From positions 1 through 11,384 of the forward strand of contig CAJKEB010000056.1 in the NCBI GenBank assembly GCA_905198865.1: 11,384 bases of DNA, written 5' to 3'. The notes under the pieces are model-generated. The model was not told the origin of the DNA, made no database searches, and saw only the letters and a program-made list of their open reading frames with translations. The DNA comes from an uncultured Eubacteriales bacterium. Lineage in GTDB: Bacteria; Bacillota; Clostridia; Monoglobales; Monoglobaceae. The translations under genes were made by a program, and so were the position numbers. Positions 1 through 4,560 of this stretch are shown here, piece after piece (the first letter of the stretch is position 1; every line of letters begins with the position of its first letter).

Positions 1-95
1 AGCAAGTGCGTATGCTGTAACCAAGCGATTTTGCCATAGCAACTAAGGTCAATAATATACCTAAGTTGTACTATGAAAAGCGGAATTGGGCTAGG

Positions 96-130
96 CTGTG
101 ACCGGACTTGCGTAGCAAGTGCGGTCACAG
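96..130. repeat. Long imperfect hairpin upstream of the xre promoter
   Basis: CTGTGACCG (96-104) pairs with CGGTCACAG (122-130), and inside it ACTTGC (106-111) pairs with GCAAGT (115-120) around a GTA loop. One G-G mismatch interrupts the stem. No T-run follows on the plus strand, so it is not a clean intrinsic terminator. It may be a dispersed palindromic repeat, or the tail of a terminator for a gene left of the window. The word AGCAAGTGCG occurs both at 1-10 and in this hairpin. I see no gene in bases 1-95. Confidence 0.6.
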
Positions 131-136
131 TCACAC

Positions 137-165
137 TTGACAAAAGGCGAATAAAATAGTATCAT
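137..165 (+). promoter_or_regulatory. Sigma-70-type promoter of the xre-immA unit
   Basis: A perfect -35 TTGACA (137-142) is followed by a 17-nt spacer and a -10 TATCAT (160-165), one base off consensus. Transcription would start near 172, leaving a leader of about 47 nt before the ATG at 219. The palindrome at 187-199 lies just downstream of the predicted start site. Confidence 0.75.
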
Positions 166-186
166 AAGAAAATAGCGAAAATATAA

Positions 187-199
187 TTCGTAATACGAA
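187..199. promoter_or_regulatory. Perfect 6-1-6 palindrome, probable XRE repressor operator
   Basis: TTCGTA (187-192), one central A, then TACGAA (194-199) form a perfect inverted repeat in the 5' leader of the xre gene, about 15 bp past the predicted transcription start. XRE/Cro-CI family dimers typically bind short palindromes of this size and often repress their own genes, so autoregulation is the simplest reading. The binding itself is inferred. Confidence 0.6.
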
Positions 200-218
200 A
201 GCAGCGGAGGCGGAGACA

Positions 219-608
219 ATGAAATTTTCCGAGAAGGTTAAGAAAGCCAGAAAAGATAAAAAGCTCAGTCAGATACGGTTGGCAGAGCTTATCGGAGTGT
301 CACCGAGAACGGTTCAGAACTATGAAATAGCCGGAATGCACCCCAAGCAGCGCGAAATATACTACAAGCTCGCAGATGCTCTTGATGTTGATGTGAATTA
401 TCTTCTGACAGAGGACGAGGAGCTGATTTTTGAGTCATACCAAAAAGGCGGCGTTAAATCAATGCGTGAGGTGGAGGAGCTTATCGGCGGTGTGTGCGGA
501 CTTTTTGCCGGCGGTTCTTTGCCGGAAGAGGATATGGACGCTGCAATGAAGGCTATAACCGACGCATACTTTGCGGTTAAAGAAGAAAACCGAAAATATG
601 CAAAATAG
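219..608 (+). CDS. XRE-family helix-turn-helix transcriptional regulator
   Basis: A cytoplasmic DNA-binding protein of 129 residues. Residues about 5-62 form an HTH_3/XRE domain with the usual pattern: a basic first helix, then SQIRLAELIGVS and the recognition segment PRTVQNYE. Residues about 78-129 form a short acidic helical tail with a GLFAGGSLPEEDMDAAM stretch, which I recall in clostridial XRE proteins encoded just before ImmA/IrrE peptidases. The ATG at 219 has a good purine-rich site (GCGGAGGCGGAG, 204-215). By analogy with the ImmR/ImmA pair of ICEBs1 in Bacillus, this would be a repressor removed by the peptidase encoded next. No integrase, relaxase or phage gene is visible, so the target is probably itself, via 187-199, and/or genes outside the window. 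Family call is firm; physiological role is inferred. Confidence 0.9.
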   Translation: MKFSEKVKKARKDKKLSQIRLAELIGVSPRTVQNYEIAGMHPKQREIYYKLADALDVDVNYLLTEDEELIFESYQKGGVKSMREVEELIGGVCGLFAGGSLPEEDMDAAMKAITDAYFAVKEENRKYAK

Positions 609-642
609 GCTTTGTACTTCAAGCAAAAATTCAATATGATAC

Positions 643-659
643 GGAGGCTGCGAAAGTTG
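643..659 (+). promoter_or_regulatory. RBS and TTG start that decide the immA N-terminus
   Basis: GGAGG at 643-647 lies 9 nt before an in-frame TTG at 657. The longer candidate starts, TTG 612 and ATG 636, have no comparable ribosome binding site. Starting at 657 also puts the conserved IYK...DPFEIA stretch near the N-terminus, as is usual for this family. Confidence 0.65.
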
Positions 660-1172
660 TTTGCGGACGAGATATACAAGATAACCGACAGGTTGAAAAA
701 GCAATGCAAATCAACCGACCCTTTTGAGATTGCCGACATGTTTGGAATCATGGTGATGCTCAGAGATGATTTTAAAAAGCTGTGCGGGCTTTATACTGTT
801 ATCAAGCGCAAAAGAGTGATAATCTTAAACGGGAACCTGTCGGAAAACCGGCTTAAGATAGTGCTTGCGCACGAGATAGGTCACGATATTCTCCACAGGG
901 ATATGGCTGTTAATACGGCACTTCAGGAATTCATGCTCTATGACATGAGCGCAAGACCCGAATACGAGGCTAATATGTTTGCGGCTGACCTGCTGCTTGA
1001 CGATGACGAAATTTATGAGCTTGTCAGCGTTTACAGATACGATATGGAGCAAATAGCTTCTAAGCTCTGCACCGATATTAACCTCGTCGGAATTAAAATA
1101 GGAAGCATGAATTACAGGGGCTACAAACTAACCCCCGGACTTCCCGTTAAGAATAATTTTCTGCAAGATTAA
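657..1172 (+). CDS. ImmA/IrrE-family zinc metallopeptidase
   Basis: Predicted cytoplasmic zinc endopeptidase of 171 residues (Peptidase_M78 / ImmA-IrrE family). The zinc motif HEIGH is at residues 72-76, within VLAHEIGHDILH. A second conserved block RPEYEANMFAADLLL (100-114) contains E104, the likely third metal ligand. The N-terminus has the IYK...TDPFEIADMFGI pattern typical of the family's small clostridial members. The TTG start at 657 is chosen because of its GGAGG site; the frame is open further upstream to 612. It lies 48 nt after the XRE gene on the same strand, consistent with one transcript. ImmA-type proteases cleave or inactivate the partner XRE repressor after a signal, so this pair is probably a stress- or signal-responsive switch. 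The inducing signal and regulon cannot be read from the sequence. Confidence 0.88.
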   Translation: MFADEIYKITDRLKKQCKSTDPFEIADMFGIMVMLRDDFKKLCGLYTVIKRKRVIILNGNLSENRLKIVLAHEIGHDILHRDMAVNTALQEFMLYDMSARPEYEANMFAADLLLDDDEIYELVSVYRYDMEQIASKLCTDINLVGIKIGSMNYRGYKLTPGLPVKNNFLQD

Positions 1173-1212
1173 ATTTTTGAATTTGAGCAATCGGACGGGT
1201 GAATAATTCACA

Positions 1213-1226
1213 TAAACTATAATTTA
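1213..1226 (-). repeat. AAATTATAGTTT motif at the 3' end of mtaB
   Basis: On the minus strand the sequence is TAAATTATAGTTTA, and its first TAA is the mtaB stop codon. It is the exact reverse complement of 3756-3769. Right after it in the mtaB direction is a small palindrome, GTGAAT-A-ATTCAC on the plus strand (1199-1211). No T-rich intrinsic terminator is obvious in the 51 bp separating the convergent genes immA and mtaB. Confidence 0.7.
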
Positions 1227-2501
1227 TATCAAATATCCATCGGCATATCCTGTCGGTGTGAATTCGACTATTTTGCCTATTTGACCGGGCATGGCAGGAA
1301 TAAGCACGTCCATGTAATTCACGGTTGTCGCATGATATAGTCCGTCTGACTTTTCTTGTTCAATCAGTACCTTCAGCGGCTTTCCTGTATATTGTCTGTA
1401 AAACGTCTCTTTCATTGAATCGGCAAGCTCAAGCATCTTGTGACTGCGCTCGTCCTTAATATTTTCGGGAACCTGATTAGGCATACTTTCAGCACGGGTT
1501 CCTTTGCGGATTGAGTATTTGAAAATATGCATCTGCATAAATCCTGTTTCACGGCAGAACTCATAGGATTTTTGGAACTCTTCTTCAGTCTCGCCGGCAA
1601 ATCCAACCATTAAGTCGGTCGTTATCGACGTGTCCGGTATATGCTCTCTGAGCAGCTTGACAGCGTTTCTGTATTCCTCGGTTGTGTAGCGGCGGTTCAT
1701 GCGCTTTAATGTCTCATCACAGCCGCTTTGCAGCGAAAGATGAAACTGCGGGCAGAGCTTCGACAAGTTTTTTGCACGGCTTACAAAATCCTCGGTTATT
1801 ATCACCGGTTCGATTGAGCCGAGACGAATACGCTTTATACCGTCAATCTCATGTATTTTTTCTATCACATCAATAAGCCCGATTTTTTTATCTTTTATGT
1901 CAAGTCCGTATGAACCGATATGAATTCCGGTCAGAACAATTTCGCTGTAACCGTGTTCGGAGAGAGAGCTTGCCTCACAGAATATCTTTTCAAGAGACCG
2001 TGAGCGTACAGGCCCCCTTGCGTAGGGTATAATGCAGTACGAACAAAAGTTGTTGCAGCCGTCCTCAATTTTGAGGTTTGCACGTATACGGCTTTGGGTC
2101 AGGGTTATCGGCAGTTCTTCATATTCATGCTCGTGCAGTATATCGCCGACTATATTTGACTTTGTGCCGCCGAGCGCCGCTTCAACCAGCTCAACGATTT
2201 TAGAGCGTCCGCTGTTGCCGATTATGATGTCTGCGCCTATTTCGCGGACGGTTTCCGGTTCCGTTTGGGCAAAGCAGCCTGTGACCGCAACAATCCCGTC
2301 AGGGTTTTCCTTTCTTGCACGGCGTATATGCTGGCGTGACTTTTTCGCTCCGACGCCCGTTACAGAGCAAGTATTGATTACGCAGATATCGGCCTTGCCG
2401 TCTTTGATAATCTCATAACCGTGTTCATTAAAAAGCTCCGCCATTGCTTCGCTCTCATATATATTTGTTTTACAGCCCAAGGTGATAAACTTTACAGTAA
2501 T
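1224..2501 (-). CDS. mtaB: tRNA (N6-threonylcarbamoyl-A37) C2-methylthiotransferase MtaB
   Basis: Radical-SAM enzyme that turns t6A37 into ms2t6A37 in tRNAs reading ANN codons, using two [4Fe-4S] clusters. Counting from the ATT at 2501 (425 residues), the N-terminal UPF0004 domain has cluster cysteines C10 (LGCKTN), C45 (INTCSVTG) and C76 (VTGCFAQ). The radical-SAM CxxxCxxC is C149/C153/C156 (GCNNFCSYC). The last ~60 residues resemble a TRAM RNA-binding domain. GCKTN-YE and NTCSVT favour MtaB over MiaB. The start is a problem: the first ordinary start codon is TTG at 2480 (418 residues), but this has no ribosome binding site and removes the conserved VKFIT strand. An ATT at 2499-2501 has AAGGGGG 8 nt upstream, and no ATG, GTG or TTG occurs between it and the upstream in-frame stop. 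The gene converges on immA. Function is confident; the exact start is inferred. Confidence 0.9.
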   Translation of the reverse strand: MTVKFITLGCKTNIYESEAMAELFNEHGYEIIKDGKADICVINTCSVTGVGAKKSRQHIRRARKENPDGIVAVTGCFAQTEPETVREIGADIIIGNSGRSKIVELVEAALGGTKSNIVGDILHEHEYEELPITLTQSRIRANLKIEDGCNNFCSYCIIPYARGPVRSRSLEKIFCEASSLSEHGYSEIVLTGIHIGSYGLDIKDKKIGLIDVIEKIHEIDGIKRIRLGSIEPVIITEDFVSRAKNLSKLCPQFHLSLQSGCDETLKRMNRRYTTEEYRNAVKLLREHIPDTSITTDLMVGFAGETEEEFQKSYEFCRETGFMQMHIFKYSIRKGTRAESMPNQVPENIKDERSHKMLELADSMKETFYRQYTGKPLKVLIEQEKSDGLYHATTVNYMDVLIPAMPGQIGKIVEFTPTGYADGYLI

Positions 2502-2516
2502 CTCCGCCGCCCCCTT
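2499..2516 (-). promoter_or_regulatory. Ribosome binding site and possible ATT start of mtaB
   Basis: On the minus strand AAGGGGG (2516-2510) is followed by an 8-nt spacer and ATT (2501-2499). Reading from ATT gives the N-terminus TVKFITLGCKTN, which matches the expected MtaB pattern. The TTG at 2480 would sit about 30 nt from this site, too far for normal initiation. Confidence 0.5.
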
Positions 2517-2545
2517 AGTATAAATATAGTTGATTTCAGAAATAA

Positions 2546-2574
2546 ATTATAGCATTTATAACCCCACAATGCAA
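2546..2574 (-). promoter_or_regulatory. Extended -10 promoter for mtaB
   Basis: On the minus strand a perfect -10 TATAAT (2551-2546) is preceded by TGC, giving an extended -10, and a weak -35 TTGCAT (2574-2569) at a 17-nt spacing. Transcription would begin near 2539, leaving a leader of roughly 40 nt before the ribosome binding site and start at 2501. Confidence 0.6.
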
Positions 2575-2698
2575 GACGGAAAATTTTCTTAATACAATAC
2601 AAACGCAATAATTACCGCTTGATACCTCGTTGTATATACCGTAAAAGTGTATCAAACAAAGATTGCAAATACGATATATGATGAACAGCAATACGGTA

Positions 2699-2727
2699 TT
2701 GACATAATTACGAATTAGAAGTATAAT
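2699..2727 (+). promoter_or_regulatory. Perfect-consensus sigma-70 promoter
   Basis: TTGACA (2699-2704), a 17-nt spacer and TATAAT (2722-2727) match the vegetative consensus exactly. The spacer holds a small palindrome TAATT-ACG-AATTA (2705-2717), which could be an operator. Predicted transcription starts near 2734, only 6-9 nt before the ORF at 2743, so that ORF would be almost leaderless. The promoter may mainly serve the Sir2 gene at 2998. Between 2575 and 2698 I see only an AT-rich spacer with a weak TTGATAC/GTATCAA inverted repeat (2619-2655). Confidence 0.75.
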
Positions 2728-2742
2728 AAGTACATAGAGTTG

Positions 2743-2946
2743 ATGAAATGTTCGGTTGTATATTTAAATAATCAAGAAATCACATTCGATATACTGCCGA
2801 TAACTGAAAATGACCGCATACTTGACGCCCCGGCAAGACTGATAGACGACAGCCGGACATTTGTTCCTATCCGCGCCGTATCGGAAGCCTTCGGCTGCAC
2901 TGTCAACCGGAGCGGTGAACTCCAAAGAGTGGATATACTTGAGTAA
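2743..2946 (+). CDS. Small single-domain protein, copper amine oxidase N-like
   Basis: A 67-residue ORF from the ATG at 2743; the TTG just before it is also possible. It is one nearly complete Cu_amine_oxidN1-type repeat: VYLNNQEITFD, then LDAPARLIDD, RTFVPIRAVSEAFGCTV and a final VDI strand. In Clostridia this module normally occurs in secreted or surface proteins, one or more copies after a signal peptide and beside another domain. Here there is no signal peptide, no second domain and no convincing ribosome binding site, yet a perfect promoter stands immediately upstream. It could be a stand-alone small protein or the remnant of a larger gene. It ends 51 bp before the Sir2 gene on the same strand, so co-transcription is likely. 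Domain resemblance is fairly clear; expression and function are uncertain. Confidence 0.5.
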   Translation: MKCSVVYLNNQEITFDILPITENDRILDAPARLIDDSRTFVPIRAVSEAFGCTVNRSGELQRVDILE

Positions 2947-2997
2947 CAGCTATTGGTTTTTAAACAAAAAACGTATATGTGAGGTGTATAAAGAACC

Positions 2998-3723
2998 ATG
3001 AACAACATAGATAAACTGCGTGATGTGATAAAAAATTCAGATAAAATTGTATTCTTTGGCGGTGCGGGAGTATCGACCGAGAGCGGAATCCCCGATTTCC
3101 GCAGCGCGGACGGACTGTATAATCAAAAGTACAAATATCCGCCCGAACAGATTGTGAGCCATACATTTTTTATGTATTATCCGAAGGAGTTTTACGACTT
3201 CTATCGTGATCGTATGATATACACCGGGGCAAAGCCGAACAAGGCTCATACTGCGCTTGCAAGACTTGAAGATAAGGGTAAGCTCCTTGGGGTCATCACT
3301 CAGAATATTGACGGTCTGCATCAAGCTGCGGGCAGTAAGAACGTAATGGAACTTCACGGAAGCATACACAGGAACTATTGCACAAAATGCGGTGAGTTCT
3401 ATGGCCTTGCCAGGATAGTGAACTCAACCGGCGTTCCGAAGTGCGATAAGTGCGGCGGAATTATAAAGCCGGACGTGGTGCTGTACGAAGAAGGACTCGA
3501 TCAAAACATTCTGAGCGCCTCTGTCAAGGCTTTGCGCCGCGCGGAGATATTGATTATCGGTGGAACATCGCTTGGCGTTTATCCTGCCGCCGGTCTTATA
3601 CATGAGTTCAGGGGCAGCACGCTTGTCTTGATAAACAAAACCGAGACTCAGGCAGACAAGATGGCGGATATAATAATTCGTGAACCTATTGGCGAAGTTT
3701 TGGGCAAGATTGTTTTGGAATAG
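2998..3723 (+). CDS. cobB: NAD-dependent protein deacylase, Sir2/CobB family
   Basis: Cytoplasmic sirtuin of 241 residues that removes acyl groups from lysines using NAD+, giving nicotinamide and O-acyl-ADP-ribose. The NAD-binding GAGVSTESGIPDFR is at residues 22-35, QNIDGLH at 102-108, the catalytic histidine at H120 (ELHGS), and a structural zinc site at C128/C131 and C149/C152 (CTKC, CDKC). The second NAD contact GGTSLGVYPAAGL is at 188-200. Length and motif order are normal for a complete bacterial enzyme. The ATG at 2998 has GAGGTG (2981-2986) 11 nt upstream. It is probably co-transcribed with the preceding 67-residue ORF from the promoter at 2699. Bacterial sirtuins typically act on acetylated enzymes such as acetyl-CoA synthetase, but no such partner lies nearby. 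The exact acyl preference cannot be judged. Confidence 0.93.
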   Translation: MNNIDKLRDVIKNSDKIVFFGGAGVSTESGIPDFRSADGLYNQKYKYPPEQIVSHTFFMYYPKEFYDFYRDRMIYTGAKPNKAHTALARLEDKGKLLGVITQNIDGLHQAAGSKNVMELHGSIHRNYCTKCGEFYGLARIVNSTGVPKCDKCGGIIKPDVVLYEEGLDQNILSASVKALRRAEILIIGGTSLGVYPAAGLIHEFRGSTLVLINKTETQADKMADIIIREPIGEVLGKIVLE

Positions 3724-3755
3724 GGTTGATGTATATGTCAGCGGGGCTGGTTCGT

Positions 3756-4023
3756 TAAATTATAGTTTAAATGCAGTTATTGCAAGCTAAGCTTGCAGCC
3801 ACGCACCGCCCATTGCATGGGCGGTAATGCAAACTGCGGTAGGTGAGCTGTGAAACAGCGAACACGGAGGTGCGCAGCCGCCTCGCACTTGTGCGATATG
3901 AATGTGTAATCATATTAAATCGTCTTCGACGGGGACTGCTCGCCTAACGCGCGGACTTCGTCCGCCTACCGATGCTCGCTTTAAACCGCCGAGTTGCGGT
4001 TTAATCATAAAAACTATAATTTG
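3756..4023. repeat. Highly structured intergenic element with inverted AAATTATAGTTT ends
   Basis: This gene-free 268-bp block begins with TAAATTATAGTTTA (3756-3769) and ends with the reverse complement core AAACTATAATTT (4011-4022); past the 12-mers both ends also share ATG after two bases. Between them lies a run of hairpins: 3781-3797 (TGCAAGC/GCTTGCA), 3805-3825 (ACCGCCCAT/ATGGGCGGT, 9-bp stem), 3847-3859 (GCTGT/ACAGC), 3883-3896 (TCGCAC/GTGCGA), 3896-3915 (ATATGA/TCATAT), 3923-3933 (CGTC/GACG), 3951-3965 (GCGGAC/GTCCGC) and 3981-4004 (TTAAACCGC/GCGGTTTAA). No credible ORF lies inside. The layout suits a miniature inverted-repeat element (MITE) or a structured RNA. No clear target-site duplication is visible. 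Copies elsewhere in the genome would be decisive. Confidence 0.6.
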
Positions 4024-4029
4024 TATTAC

Positions 4030-4073
4030 AAACCAATAGCTGCTGCGGTAATAGTCGCAGCAGCTATTGGTTT
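4030..4073 (-). terminator. Strong 18-bp hairpin terminator of the small minus-strand gene
   Basis: AAACCAATAGCTGCTGCG (4030-4047) and its perfect complement (4056-4073) enclose an 8-nt loop. It starts 8 nt past the stop codon of the 38-residue gene on the minus strand. A-rich and T-rich edges flank both sides (TTGGTTTGTAAT on minus, TTGGTTTCTTTGG on plus), so it may act in both directions, though neither side has a long uninterrupted T-run. Confidence 0.7.
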
Positions 4074-4081
4074 CTTTGGAC

Positions 4082-4198
4082 TTACATGTGCATATTATGC
4101 ATCATTTTCTTCGCTTTTCTCATATTCTTCTTGTCAAGCATTAAAACACCGACTCCGAGCATTGCGCCGAACAGTACACCTGTGCTGAATTTTCCCAT
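4082..4198 (-). CDS. 38-residue small protein, YtxH-like, possibly membrane-associated
   Basis: On the minus strand an ATG (4198-4196) opens a 39-codon frame ending in TAA (4084-4082). The product starts MGKFSTGVLFGAMLGVGVLM and ends in a basic, methionine/lysine-rich tail (LDKKNMRKAKKMM, then HNMHM). Residues about 6-20 are a short glycine-containing hydrophobic segment, followed at once by the charged tail. This is the style of small YtxH-like proteins of Firmicutes, which have one N-terminal hydrophobic helix. It is supported by a strong ribosome binding site, AGGGGTGG on the minus strand just upstream, and by the hairpin terminator at 4030-4073. Plus-strand frames across it have no such support. 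It is divergent from the amino-acid operon at 4561. Function is unknown; the similarity is one of style, not a proven homology. Confidence 0.7.
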   Translation of the reverse strand: MGKFSTGVLFGAMLGVGVLMLDKKNMRKAKKMMHNMHM

Positions 4199-4279
4199 GG
4201 TTTCCACCCCTTTCGCTGTGTTCCGAAGCACATACGCCGGCTGTGTGTGGCTTCGCCGGATTTATGGCTTTCGGTTTGG

Positions 4280-4324
4280 TACAAATAATATTGTTTTATT
4301 CTTTACTCAATACTATTATTTGTA
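4280..4324. promoter_or_regulatory. 11-bp inverted repeat in the divergent control region
   Basis: TACAAATAATA (4280-4290) and TATTATTTGTA (4314-4324) are perfect complements separated by 23 bp. In the minus direction the interval overlaps a possible weak promoter of the small gene (TTGAGT, then TATTAT). Possible roles are a regulator operator with arms about three helical turns apart, or an RNA hairpin in the leader of the small gene. The AT-richness lowers its weight, but an 11-bp perfect match this close is unlikely to be chance. Confidence 0.45.
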
Positions 4325-4387
4325 GATAAAATATAAAAATTCCACGAAAATATCGGAAAATATTTACACTTAAAAATTAAAATTGCC

Positions 4388-4416
4388 TTGACTGAGGCAA
4401 AATAATGTTGTATTAT
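4388..4416 (+). promoter_or_regulatory. Promoter candidate for the DUF1015-hom-thrB-aspartokinase operon
   Basis: TTGACT (4388-4393), a 17-nt spacer and TATTAT (4411-4416) make a good sigma-70 promoter. The -35 overlaps a small palindrome TTGCCT-6 nt-AGGCAA (4383-4400). Transcription would begin near 4423, giving a leader of about 138 nt. A second TATAAT at 4511-4516 without a good -35 could give a shorter transcript. The leader shows no T-box AGGGTGGNACC element and no Thr/Ile-rich leader peptide. A tandem TTCCGAAA (4533-4540 and 4542-4549) lies just before the gene and overlaps its ribosome binding site region. Confidence 0.55.
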
Positions 4417-4560
4417 TTAAAGTGATATCCTGTGAATATTGTAGGCTTGTGTGTTTTCTGCCCGCACGGCGCGGTGAATGCATAGTGTCTGTAAATATTC
4501 TCAATAATAATATAATACGGAATAATTTTATTTTCCGAAAATTCCGAAAGGATGATAAAA

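Noticed and set aside
398..1052. Minus-strand frames of 117, 81 and 75 codons opposite xre and immA
   Set aside because: They are antisense shadows of two well-supported genes, without ribosome sites or recognisable domains.
2544..2552. Partial AAATTATAG match as a fifth copy of the 12-mer
   Set aside because: It matches only 9 of 12 bases, lies upstream rather than downstream of a gene, and is explained by the mtaB -10 element.
2947..2959. CAGCTATTGGTTT shared with the terminator arm at 4061-4073
   Set aside because: A single pair of 13-mers is expected by chance in a window of this size, and here there is no complementary arm beside it.
3781..4004. CRISPR array
   Set aside because: The hairpins differ in sequence and spacing; there are no regularly spaced direct repeats and no cas genes.
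3750..4030. Target-site duplication flanking the 3756-4023 element
   Set aside because: The flanks (TTCGT on the left, GTATTAC on the right) share no convincing direct repeat, so mobility is not proven by the site itself.
3994..4188. Plus-strand 64-codon frame across the hairpin at 4030-4073
   Set aside because: It runs through the perfect hairpin and antisense to the 38-residue gene, has no ribosome binding site, and its alanine-rich stretch is just the hairpin sequence translated.
4086..4325. Plus-strand 79-codon frame
   Set aside because: It is antisense to the 38-residue gene and its control region, with no ribosome site and a low-complexity product.
4423..4560. T-box or threonine leader peptide upstream of the amino-acid operon
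   Set aside because: No AGGGTGGNACC-like motif is present. The only short frame (ATG 4479, nine codons) has no Thr or Ile run and a poorly placed ribosome site.
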